Below, one piece after another: positions 8,801-19,000 of a stretch of 32,003 nt of DNA. Under the pieces are notes generated by a model. The model saw only the letters and a list, made by a program, of their open reading frames with translations, was not told the origin of the DNA and searched no databases. Position 1 is the first letter of the stretch. Every line of letters begins with the position of its first letter. Origin of the DNA: Clostridiales bacterium (GTDB lineage Bacteria; Bacillota; Clostridia; Christensenellales; DTU072). Location: contig JAAZJD010000085.1 of NCBI GenBank assembly GCA_012800525.1, positions 1 through 32,003 on the forward strand, read 5' to 3'. The translations under genes and the position numbers were made by a program.

Positions 8801-11800
8801 AGAAATTAAAACAAATGGTGTAAACCTTTCATATACATATGATGGTTATATGCAAACAGTAAGTGGAGCAACAATTGAGCAAATTGCTACACCAGAGGTT
8901 CCAGTAGCAACGATAAAATATAGCAATAACACATTTACAAATGTAGGGACTGGTTCACAAACGGTAACCATATATACAGATGCAACACAAAACTATTTAG
9001 CGGGAAATACTACAGTTGATATAACAATAAGTCCAGCAGCTTTAAGTGCAAGCATAAATAATGCAAGCAAGACTTATGGTCAAGGAGATCCAAGCTTTAC
9101 ATTTGTAGTAAATTCTGGTTTAAAAGGTAGTGATACTGCTGAAGGTTTAGGAATATCCTTAGAAAGAGTTAACACATCAAATGCAGTGGGCACATATGAC
9201 ATTACTAAGGCTTCACAAACAAATGGAAATTATGCAGTTACTATATCAACTGGAACTCTCACGATAAATGCAAAGGCCATTCAAGTTCAAATAAAAGATC
9301 AAGAGAGTGTATATAGAAAATCAGAAAAAGTTTTAACTGTTCCTAAAACGGGTTCAAATCCTGAGGCAGTAGATGAGGTAAATCTTACTGGGCAGCTTGT
9401 ATATACCGATACAATGGGAGATTTAAAGATTGTGTTGACAAGACAAGGACTTTCAGTTGTTGGAGAATATCCTATCGAGGGTTCTCAAGGTAGTGGTGCA
9501 AGTGGTAACTATATAGTTAGTTTTGTAGGCTCTTACACTGGAGGTACAAAAGGAACATATACAATAACCCAAGCTCAAAGAGTTATTAATACCAATAGTG
9601 TAGGACGAAATTATGTCTATAGTGGACAACAACAAACTATTTCTGGTGCTTTTTTAGATGAGAATAATTTAGATGTCGGTGAAAGTCAAGATATCATAAA
9701 TGTTTCTAATAATACATTTACTGATGTACCGCAAAGTCATAACCAAACAGTAACATTTAGTGTTAGTGAAACAGCTAACTTTAAGGCTGTAACTGAAACG
9801 GTTACGGTTTCTATAATCCCATACCATATAAAAGTTAATATATTGGATGCTGAAAGCGAATATGGTCAAGAACCAGTTGTGCTAGATTCAGATTATTGGT
9901 CTTTAGATGAAAGTACTCCAATGCTAACAGGTCAATTAGTTTCAATATTAGGTGTTTCGTTGAATGCTCCTTTAGTAAGCTCCTCATCTGCTATTGGAAG
10001 CTATCCAATCAGTGGTTCTTGGAACAATACTTTGACAAACTATACACTTCAATTTCTAGGCACATATCAAGGTGGAATTAATGGAACATATAGAATAACC
10101 CAAGCTACTACAATAATTACAATTGATATTGGTGAGTATACATATAATGGTTTTAGTCAAACGGTAACGGGAATTACTGCAAATCACAGTGAAAGAACTC
10201 TTGAAATAGGAAATAACACATTTATAGATGTTCCAAATAGTGGTGGAGTGCCAGGTAGGCTAGATATAACATATAGAATGGATGCATCTACAAACTATAA
10301 AGCAGTTCCACTAACAACAGTTTCAGTTTTTATTAACAGGAAACCAACAACACTTGATACAAGCTCAATGATAAAAGAGTATACATATAACGGAAATACT
10401 AGGACAATTACAGGGGCGTCAAACGGGCATACAGGAAATCATGTCGCAAGCATTCAATATGAAAATAATTCATTTAGAAATGTTCCTGCAGATGGATATC
10501 TAGATGTTATCATAACTTCTCCTGCAAACAATAACTATTTAGCTGCCACAACAACTGAAAGAATAACCATAAAGAAAGCAAAAACAACATTAGTCATTGA
10601 AGATAAGAGTGCTTACTATGGCGAGGATACAAAACCATTAACAGCAGTGTTAGCAAGTGGTTCATCTTTACAAGGTGGTGACAAAATTGAATATTTAGGA
10701 TTAACACTTAAAAAAGGTGTAGGAACCGATGTTGGAACATATGATATTTCTTGTACAGGATACACAAATGGAAACTATGACATAACTTTTAATGGCTCAT
10801 ATGGAACTGGTGAAGAAGGTAAAGGTAAATATATAGTTACAGCAAAAAATATTAGTGTAACAATAGCAAATAAAGAAAGTGCATACTTAGCGACACCAGA
10901 GCCTTTGACTTGGAGTTTATCTGTTGGCAGTACTATGGCATATAGTGAAAGCGGCTCTCTTCTAGACATTATTTTAACAAAACAAGGTGAAAACTACGTT
11001 GGTGAATATAGTATTACTGGTGCTCAAGGTGAAAGCGCAAGTGAAAACTATAATGTTTCATTTGTAGATGGTATATATAAAATAACAAGAATAACTAGAA
11101 CTATAGATACAAGTGGCATGGTTTTAGACCGTACATATAGTGGTGTAGAACAAGTCGTAGAAGGTGCCGCTTTATCTGTAGTTGATCCCACTGGCGATCC
11201 AGTCATAGAATACAGCAATAATAGGTTTACAAATGTTCCAGAATCCGGAACTCAAAGAGTTGACATAAATGTTGCGGCCTCAAGAAACTATGAAGCTGTA
11301 TCAACTTTTAGAATCATTAACATTTCAAAATATCAAACAACTGTTACTGTGGCAAATAAAACAAGTGAATACAAATCTGAAACAGTGCCACTAACTGCGA
11401 CATTTGATTCTTTAGCAGCTGGTCAAAATATTTCCGTATTAAATTTAAACCTTTCAACAGAAGCATCTAACTTAAAAAATGCTGGAGAATATGTTATCAC
11501 TGCCACATACTCTAATTCAAATTATAATGTAACCATTAATGAGGGAGTTTACACTATTACCAAGGTTGCTGTAGGTCTAATAGCTGATACAAAAACAGTT
11601 ACATATGGTTCAATGCAATCTTTGACATTTACGCTATCTGGTAGTTTAAAAGCTGGAGATAATATTGCAGACTTAAATGTTGTGTTGCAAAGAAATCCAG
11701 GTCAAAATGTTGGAACATATCCAATCACATTAAAATCATATGATGATACAAATTACACTTTCTCATATACTGGTGCAAACTACAATATAGTAGCAAAACC

Positions 11801-14800
11801 AATTAGTGTCTTAATTGAGTCAAAACAAACTACATATGGAAAAGGAATCGCTCCTTTGACATTTAAAGTTTCAGAATCTACACCACTTGAATATGGTCAA
11901 TCTGCAGACGTTTTAGGTGTTAAGTTAGAAAAATTAGGTGGAATAAATGTTGGTACATATCAAATTACGGGAAGCAAGTTGCCAGCAGGAAGCAATAACT
12001 ATTCACTTACATTTAGCGGCGCTCTTGGGACAATGGGTAAATATGAAATAGTAAAAGCTGATACTGAAATTGATGTCACATCAATATTGAAAGTTTATAC
12101 ATTTACAAATGAAACACAATCTGTTACAGGTGATGCGTCTCTCATTTTAAAGCAAACAGGAGATTACATTAACACTTTAGAGTATAGCAATAACACTTTT
12201 AAGGATGTTCCAGTTGATGGTATGGGTCAATCATATGGAACGCAAGAAGTTACTGTCTCAGTAAGTGGAAACCATAACTATAATCCAAAAGCAGTAAGTT
12301 TTGTAATTACAATCAATAAGGCAGCAACGACTATCACCGCTAACATTACAGATGAATACACATATGATGGTGAAACACAAACTGTAGTAGGGACTGTAAC
12401 TACAAATCAAGTTGGAGCATATCAATCTGCTATAACATATATAAATAACACTTTCAAAGATGTTCCAGTTGCAGAAGCTGGTGCAACATTTGGAACACAA
12501 ACTATGACAATTCAAGTTTGGGAATCTAGAAACTATTTGCCACAAACAAAAAATGTCACTATAAAGATTTTTAAAGCAACAGCTACAATAGATACTTCTC
12601 AAATGCTTGAAAGCTACACATATAACACAACTCAACAAGAAATATTAGGAGCCACATTAAGTCATGGTGAAACTACAATTACATATAGCAATAATACATT
12701 CACTAATGTTCCAACAGATGGATATTTAAATGTTGTAATGAATGCCGTATCTACAAGAAATTATTTAGCTACAAGTGCCACAAAACAAATCACAATAAAT
12801 AAAGCAAAGCAAATTATTAATGTTAGTGAAGTAAAAAGAGAGTACAAAAAGTTAGTAGATACATTACCGGTTACTGTAGATTCTGGCGCAAGTGTTCCAG
12901 ATGTAGCGCAAGTAATTAAATATGAAAACAATGTGTTTTATGCATGGGATGGTGAAGGTGGTTTAGATGGTGCTTCAGTTAAAATCTATGTAGAAGCAAC
13001 ACAAAATTATCTATATTCTGAATCCTTTGTAATCTTATTAGTCGACAAGATTGCATCAGTTATTGATATTTCTGGAGTTCTCAAAAATTATGTATATACT
13101 GGATCGACAATAACAATAGATACAGGAGCTGTATTGACTGTAGGCGATGAGGAAAATCAATTAATTCAATGGGAAAACAATGAGTTTACTACAGTAGCTG
13201 AAGGTAATGCACTAGAAGTTAGGGTTTTTGTTGCAGCATATGGTGATTATTCCGCTGCAGAAGTTAGATTTAGCATTAATGTTGAAAAGGCAAACAGTAT
13301 ATTGTCATTAGATCAAAGTGCCTTAGATTTTGTATATACCGGCTCGCTACAAACTGTTAAGCCTGTAAGTTTGACAAACCATAGCTGTAGAGAAGTTGAA
13401 TATGAAAATAACACATTTACTACAGTAGCTGAAGGAACTGCTTTAAGAATCAAAGCCTACGTTTCAGAAAGTGAAAACTATAAAGCAGCTGCAATTGAAA
13501 ATATTAGGATTAATGTTGAAAAAGCAGATACAAATATTGATTTACAGTATATGACAAAAGACTTTGTGTATACTGGTTTATTGCAACAAGCTGTTGGTGC
13601 AACGATGAATCATAGCCAAGCACCGTTGCAATACATAAATAATACCTTTGTAACTGTTGCAGATGGAAACGGAAAACGTGCTGAAGTTATAGTTCCAGAA
13701 AGTGCAAACTATAAAGGTGCAGCAGCATTTGTAATACTTAATGTTCAAAAAGCCACATACAATATGGTAGGCGTCAGTCTTGCAAACAAAATTGTTGACT
13801 ATAATGCAATGCAACACTCCTTGACAATATCTGGCATACTACCAAATGGCGTGACTGTCACATATTCAACATCAAAGCAAATTAATGCTGGAACATATGA
13901 TGTTATAGCTACTTTTAATGGTGATTTTGCAAACTATAATCAAATTGAAAATATGAGTGCTACATTAAAGATTAATAAAGTTGACTATAACTTTGCAGGA
14001 ATAAGTTTTGAAAGCAAAGAAAAGGTTTATAACGGAAAATACCAATCCTTAGAAATTACTGGAAATTTACCAATAGGCTTAGATAATTCAAGGCCAAACG
14101 TCATATATTCTGGTCAAAGAAAAGTCGTTGGTACAACTGCAATAGTAGCTTCTTTTTCAACTAGCTCAGTTAATTATAAAATTCCAGAAGGCTTAGCTAT
14201 TATGAATGCGAACTTAACAATTAAACCTTTAGAAATTATAGTTGCTACAGGTCAAATAAGAGTGAGTGTTCCAGTAGAAAATCTTGCTAGTTTTACACTC
14301 ACAGAATCTAACTACAAGATAGCAAATAAAGCTTTAGGGGATACTGTTAATATAACATACACATCGGAGTTGATTGAAGATGAGGACGGACCAGTTGGAA
14401 AAGCTTTTGCCAAGATGACCATTCTTTCAGTAGATAATGAAAACTACGCTTTGCCATCTAATCCCGAATTTTATATTGATGCAGCTATTAAGTATCCTAT
14501 TGATATTAGTGTTGGTGCACACTATTTAGAGTATGATGGTACGGAAAAACAATTTGATGTTACGGCAAAAATTAATAACATCGATGTGCCATATAGCGTA
14601 ATGTTTGAACAAGGGCATAGGCAATATAATAGTGCAATTGATGCTGGTGTTTACACTATGATAATTACAGTTGTCGATGAGTATGCAGGTAGAAAAGTTG
14701 TAGAAGAACCAATGCAAATAAATCGAATAGATACAACTTTAAGTATAGCAGGAAGGTTTACACAAACTTATGGAACATTTGAATTGTTTACAGCAAGTTT

Positions 14801-15911
14801 AGAAACTCCATATGAATTTAATGAAGCTGCAAGTTTAGAAATTACATATTCATTTAGTACAGCAATACCAGAGGCTGGTAATCATACAGTAACTGCATAT
14901 TTTGCAGGAAGCAAAAACTATGAAGAAAAAACCATAATAAAACCATTCATTGTAGAAAAGAAAAAGATTACTTTAAAGATTTCAGAAAACAATGAATATG
15001 TATATAACGGCGAAAGACAAAATATTCGTTATAGCTTATCATCTTTTGCTGCAGCAGATAGAAACATTGTCACACTAAATTATGGAGAAAATAATCCTTC
15101 TTCAATCGGTGAATATTCTGTCAATGTTACATTGAATAATCCAAACTATATTCTAGAAAATGTAGTAGGACCTCTTGAGATGAGTATTGTAAAGGCTCCA
15201 CTTGAGATATTTGTAGGCTATGTGTATGGAATTGAAGATAAAGAAATAGACTTTAATTTTGAATATATAGGTTTCGTTCCAGGTGAAGGTGCAGAAGATT
15301 TGGATAAGCTTCCAACAATTAGCAAAAAAGTTTATAAAGCAGGAAATTATGAAATTAAAGCTAGCGGTGCAGAATCTGAAAATTATGACATAAGCTATAT
15401 CCCGTTTGAGCTAGAAGTATATAGGAAAAATTTAACATTGAAAACTAAAGGTGAAGAAGTTACTATTACAGGAATGTATGGTGGGAATTCTAGCGTTAAA
15501 GTAGAAGAAGTTACAGGCGACGTGTTCTTCAATGAATTTTTCAGATTGACAAATTCAGTTACAGCAGCTTACAGAGTTGAAGTAGTAGGAGAACAAAATA
15601 CAGAAATTGATAATACTCCAAGGAAGGTATTGATTAAAAATAACAACATTAAAATAAATCCATTTGTTGGGGCATATTTTATAGATGCTCAAGGAAATAA
15701 AATAAAATTATCCAAACAAGATATTAGCAATGGTTATGTTGAAACAACCTTTGATGCAGATAGAGGATTTATCGTTGTTTATCAAAATCACTTATTATGG
15801 ATAATCTTAGGTTTAAGTGTCCTATTGATAGTTGTGATAACCATACTAACAAAGGCATTAACTCGTAAACGTGGCTCACGCCTTGCTTCAAAGTACAGAT
15901 GGCTCAGTTAA
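5841..15911 (+). CDS. P1: giant secreted, membrane-anchored MBG/YDG-repeat surface protein (about 3,356 aa from the ATG at 5841; ORF track starts at GTG 5805)
   Basis: Signal peptide MTKKIYRSKITKMLLFVLLALLALMVFFAFSPKSKITAHA; non-repetitive N-terminal domain; dozens of about 80-aa repeats of two types: YDG/MBG (…SKTYGEADPSL…GTYxIxxxxxxxxNYxITF…) and YNGxxQTxxGA…NNTFxxVP…NYxA…. Shared C-terminal domain (AYRVEVVG…GAYFID…), TM helix (WIILGLSVLLIVVITIL) and basic tail. AGAGGA precedes ATG 5841. Confidence 0.88.
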   Translation: MTKKIYRSKITKMLLFVLLALLALMVFFAFSPKSKITAHAYSFSGSYTNYSGGHNNGQTSTFSTINSVGSTGLASGCTRGQKWAYNQSSGADSDITSNDNNIRIDQGTSPDTRYALAFTTIQLHSSVTAAIAAGKVKMTFTSQVCTAGKGKTFSVFIAWGSGNIGIDGFTNTASAKSGDSTSESYVSQSATLTGAYSNVTAVRVGVQVKKEGIGRHMEVYAHQMVLERWVTGTVITPHSQSKTYDGNIAPLQWTATPGILAGNTFTPSWSGAGATAVNVGTHTLTLGGTVDGGSYYTYSFGSSTTVTINRRPVTATAAARSKTYGEADPSLDYSITSGSLVSGESLVGFLSRVSGEIVGTYAIERNTLINANNPNYDIAYVGANLTINKKPFTVTIQSKTITYGDTDVTLTVTPTVPSDTWAASSGSWATINASSLTRTGDRNAGTYTISKGASFDTNNSNYNLTVVGDGTATYTINQRGVTISAPTMSREYWSTKKAYETYTPTITYNPSSFNPAGAGAGIVAVSGTLNRNDGEDVAIYTINRGSYTDAANPNYSITFNSATYTITQFPIQVQPKANQSKVYGQGDPSFTYENLVYPTGGGAGYATLTGALARTGGNDVGFYNYGLGTFEAAGANPNYSITLMDNSGSIKFEIVKKDIEITVQGVNVTYDPTKTEANYQAMLGVVTPAAGVLEYSETLSVLNITLSKALGLSAATYAITPGYSSGNYNVTFVNANFVISKATRTINTSAMATTATYSGLTQTIAGATRSVDELPEFTDTEISYNGTNSFKDVPLGGTLEISMTLPASTNYLATSTTHTVTISKYAVTVTIADKESVYKTTPQPLTWTHTNLVNGEPNSNLGVSLYTGVTINTEVGTYQITGSYNSQNYLVTFSGTYSGGTSGTYSVTQAQSVITGGLGSYVYSGLQQTISGYVLNNEEATITYGNNTFTNVPVGGSLTITYYVAATKNYKGISTTSVDVPIAKAATEIKTNGVNLSYTYDGYMQTVSGATIEQIATPEVPVATIKYSNNTFTNVGTGSQTVTIYTDATQNYLAGNTTVDITISPAALSASINNASKTYGQGDPSFTFVVNSGLKGSDTAEGLGISLERVNTSNAVGTYDITKASQTNGNYAVTISTGTLTINAKAIQVQIKDQESVYRKSEKVLTVPKTGSNPEAVDEVNLTGQLVYTDTMGDLKIVLTRQGLSVVGEYPIEGSQGSGASGNYIVSFVGSYTGGTKGTYTITQAQRVINTNSVGRNYVYSGQQQTISGAFLDENNLDVGESQDIINVSNNTFTDVPQSHNQTVTFSVSETANFKAVTETVTVSIIPYHIKVNILDAESEYGQEPVVLDSDYWSLDESTPMLTGQLVSILGVSLNAPLVSSSSAIGSYPISGSWNNTLTNYTLQFLGTYQGGINGTYRITQATTIITIDIGEYTYNGFSQTVTGITANHSERTLEIGNNTFIDVPNSGGVPGRLDITYRMDASTNYKAVPLTTVSVFINRKPTTLDTSSMIKEYTYNGNTRTITGASNGHTGNHVASIQYENNSFRNVPADGYLDVIITSPANNNYLAATTTERITIKKAKTTLVIEDKSAYYGEDTKPLTAVLASGSSLQGGDKIEYLGLTLKKGVGTDVGTYDISCTGYTNGNYDITFNGSYGTGEEGKGKYIVTAKNISVTIANKESAYLATPEPLTWSLSVGSTMAYSESGSLLDIILTKQGENYVGEYSITGAQGESASENYNVSFVDGIYKITRITRTIDTSGMVLDRTYSGVEQVVEGAALSVVDPTGDPVIEYSNNRFTNVPESGTQRVDINVAASRNYEAVSTFRIINISKYQTTVTVANKTSEYKSETVPLTATFDSLAAGQNISVLNLNLSTEASNLKNAGEYVITATYSNSNYNVTINEGVYTITKVAVGLIADTKTVTYGSMQSLTFTLSGSLKAGDNIADLNVVLQRNPGQNVGTYPITLKSYDDTNYTFSYTGANYNIVAKPISVLIESKQTTYGKGIAPLTFKVSESTPLEYGQSADVLGVKLEKLGGINVGTYQITGSKLPAGSNNYSLTFSGALGTMGKYEIVKADTEIDVTSILKVYTFTNETQSVTGDASLILKQTGDYINTLEYSNNTFKDVPVDGMGQSYGTQEVTVSVSGNHNYNPKAVSFVITINKAATTITANITDEYTYDGETQTVVGTVTTNQVGAYQSAITYINNTFKDVPVAEAGATFGTQTMTIQVWESRNYLPQTKNVTIKIFKATATIDTSQMLESYTYNTTQQEILGATLSHGETTITYSNNTFTNVPTDGYLNVVMNAVSTRNYLATSATKQITINKAKQIINVSEVKREYKKLVDTLPVTVDSGASVPDVAQVIKYENNVFYAWDGEGGLDGASVKIYVEATQNYLYSESFVILLVDKIASVIDISGVLKNYVYTGSTITIDTGAVLTVGDEENQLIQWENNEFTTVAEGNALEVRVFVAAYGDYSAAEVRFSINVEKANSILSLDQSALDFVYTGSLQTVKPVSLTNHSCREVEYENNTFTTVAEGTALRIKAYVSESENYKAAAIENIRINVEKADTNIDLQYMTKDFVYTGLLQQAVGATMNHSQAPLQYINNTFVTVADGNGKRAEVIVPESANYKGAAAFVILNVQKATYNMVGVSLANKIVDYNAMQHSLTISGILPNGVTVTYSTSKQINAGTYDVIATFNGDFANYNQIENMSATLKINKVDYNFAGISFESKEKVYNGKYQSLEITGNLPIGLDNSRPNVIYSGQRKVVGTTAIVASFSTSSVNYKIPEGLAIMNANLTIKPLEIIVATGQIRVSVPVENLASFTLTESNYKIANKALGDTVNITYTSELIEDEDGPVGKAFAKMTILSVDNENYALPSNPEFYIDAAIKYPIDISVGAHYLEYDGTEKQFDVTAKINNIDVPYSVMFEQGHRQYNSAIDAGVYTMIITVVDEYAGRKVVEEPMQINRIDTTLSIAGRFTQTYGTFELFTASLETPYEFNEAASLEITYSFSTAIPEAGNHTVTAYFAGSKNYEEKTIIKPFIVEKKKITLKISENNEYVYNGERQNIRYSLSSFAAADRNIVTLNYGENNPSSIGEYSVNVTLNNPNYILENVVGPLEMSIVKAPLEIFVGYVYGIEDKEIDFNFEYIGFVPGEGAEDLDKLPTISKKVYKAGNYEIKASGAESENYDISYIPFELEVYRKNLTLKTKGEEVTITGMYGGNSSVKVEEVTGDVFFNEFFRLTNSVTAAYRVEVVGEQNTEIDNTPRKVLIKNNNIKINPFVGAYFIDAQGNKIKLSKQDISNGYVETTFDADRGFIVVYQNHLLWIILGLSVLLIVVITILTKALTRKRGSRLASKYRWLS

Positions 15912-16089
15912 ACATTAAAATTTTATAATAATATGTAAAAAAGTTTAGTAGCTTTTCAAAATGGTAAAACATTGTTTGTGTCGTGTTTCGCTTTGGAGTG
16001 GCTGTGATGAAAAAAAAGTAAAACTATTAATATAACAAGAGGAATAGCATATAAAAATACAGGGCAAACTAAATAAATACTTAATATGC

Positions 16090-19000
16090 ATGTTTTTAGC
16101 TTTGATTTTACTCATAGCTTTTTTTGCAGTATCCAAAATTTCTATAACTGCATTAGCAAAATCGCCAGTTACAGTTTCTACAAGTAATGTTGGAACATAC
16201 ACATTTACAGGGGGAGAGCAAACAATTACTGGATTTACAGTAGATAATGATGAAACGATTTTACAGTTTTCGAATCATAAATTTACCGATGTGCCAGAGG
16301 GTGGAACTTTAAAAGTTACATATTGGGCAGCTGAAACTACAAACTATGATGCAGTGCCAGCAACAGATTTTGATGTAACGATAAACAAAGCTACAACAGT
16401 AATATATACCGATAGCATTGAAAGGTCATATACATATAACTCGAATACAAGAACAATCAATAGCGGAGCTTCGACTAATCAAGTTGCGACAAGTAGTGTT
16501 CCAGTAGCAAGTATTCAATATTCCAATAACCAATTTAGAGACGTTCCAGAGGGTGGAAAGAAAACGATAGTAATTTCTACTCTAGCAACACAAAATTATT
16601 TGGCAGGAAACGCAACTGTTGAAATAACTATAAATCCATTTCAGATAAGTGGAAATATCATCAATGTAAGTAAAGTATATGGAGAAAGCGAAGGAGTGCT
16701 AGACTTTACTATTCCAGCAGGGCAATTGCTTGGATTAGATACAAAAGAAGGTCTAGGAATAACATTAGGGAGAACCCCTGCTGGAAATGGTGTAGGAACA
16801 TATACAATATCAAAAAATAGCCAAACAAGTAGAAACTATGCAGTCAATATGCCAAATGGAACATATACAATTTCACCTAAACCAATAACTCTAGTTGTTG
16901 AAAATAAAGAAAGTGCATATAAAGCTCCTAAGCAAAGTTTAAGTGTGAAGTTAGATGATGGGCATACATTGGTTGGTGGTGACAATTTAGAGATGCTTAA
17001 AGTTTTGTATTCTCCAATTAATGATACTTATGTTGGAGAATATCCAATTACGGCATATCAAAGTAGTGAAAAGAGCCCTAATTATACTGTAACATTTAAA
17101 GGCTCATATGGTGATGGGAATCAAGGTAAAGGCGTTTATAAAATAAATAAAATTTCAAGAACTTTAGTGAAATCTGAAAGTTTTGTTGAGGTGTTTACAT
17201 ATAATGGGGCACAACAAACAGCAGGGGGTGTTGTTTTATCTGAAGCAGACCCTGCAGGAGATCCAACGCTAGTATTTGTAGGAAATAAATTTACCGATTT
17301 TCCAGGAGGAGATGGAACTGTAACATTTACTGTTAGTGCAGCAGCATCTAGAAATTTTGATGCAGTTTCAGCGACATCATTTACTGTAACTTTAAATAAG
17401 AGAGCTGTAACTGTATTAATTGATTCTAAAACAAGAGAATATAAAAGCAATTTAACTGGAGGGCTAACATTTAGAATTTCATCTGCAACTCCACTTGCGC
17501 CAGGTCAATTGCCAGCTGTATTAAATGTTTCTCTTGAGTCATCTGTCATTTTTGGAAGTAATGCAGGAAACTATCCAATTATAGCTTCATATAACAATAG
17601 TAACTACAACGTAACTTTCAGTGGTGCATATGGTGATGGAAATCAAGGAAAAGGAAAGTATACGATAACTAAAGCTCCAATGTATATTATTGCAGACGGG
17701 AAACAAACAATATATGGTACTGATGTTAACTTAACATATACAATTGATACGCAAACTCCACTAAAACAGGGTGATACAAAGGAATACTTAAATGTGGTTT
17801 TTGAAAGAGATGAAGGCGCTGATGTCGGAACTTATAATATTTCATATGTTTCTGGAAATGATACAAATTATGCAATAGAAGTTAATGCTGATGCAAAATA
17901 TAGAATTTTACCAAAGGCAGTTAATGTCTATATTATTGATAAGGAAAAAGTATATAACGCTGGAGAAGAAGAGTTAGAATATGGAATAGATGCAAACACA
18001 CCGCTTGTATATGATGAAAATATAAGTGTGTTAAAGATTACATTAACAAGAGATATTGGCGAAATGGTTAATGTATATAAGATTAATGCAACTCAAGGTG
18101 CAGATAAGAGTAATAATTATACTGTAACATTTATTGGTTCATGGGGCGATGGAACAGAAGGAAAGGGAACATATACAATAAATAAAGCTCAATTAGAATT
18201 AAATATAAGTGGCGTTGAAGATGAATATACATATACAGGTAATCTGCAAACTGTAGATACTGGCGCCGTATTAGTTGATGAACAAGTAGGGCCATATCAA
18301 AGTACAATTCAATATTCAAATAATACTTTTACTACAGTAGCTGAAGGAAATGGCAAAAAGGTTAAAATTAGTATTGCGGGAAATCCGAACTATTTGGGAG
18401 ATGAAAAGGAAGTAACATTAATTGTAACAAAAGCTGATACTGTAATATATACAAATACATTAATAAATGAATATACATATAATGGAGCTGAGCAAACGGT
18501 ATTAGGCAGTGCCGTTACAAATCATATTGGTGTTAGCACTACTGTGCATTTTCAATATGATACTTTTACACAAGTACCAGAAAACTGCCCAGGTCAAAAT
18601 TATGGAACTCACATTGTTAGGTTATATACCTACGCAAATGACAACTATAATGCAGGAGAGCAAGATTTTGAAATAACTATATTCAAAAAGCAATCTTTAA
18701 TAAATATAGATTCTGTTGTTAAAGAATACACATATTCTCCAGCTGGCCATGAAGTAACTGGCGCAATATTAAATCATTCCGAAGCAAGCCTTGTATATGC
18801 AGGACACGAAATAACAGATGTTCCAACAAATTGTCCAGGTGAAGATTATGGAACACAATTAGTTACCGTAAGTGTATCATATAGTCGCAACTATACAAGT
18901 GTGTCAATGAGTTTCACTGTAAAAATAAACAAAGCTCAGCAAACAATAGATACATCCTTAATTCAAACTTCATATAAATCTGACCCTAGTCCATTCCCAA

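Noticed and set aside
12258-12638. Minus-strand ORF of 126 aa inside P1 (Cys/Tyr/Ser-rich)
   Set aside because: Mirror translation of the repetitive stalk. The same kind of composition recurs opposite other repeats (for example 8421-8621 and 13578-13817), so it is an antisense by-product.
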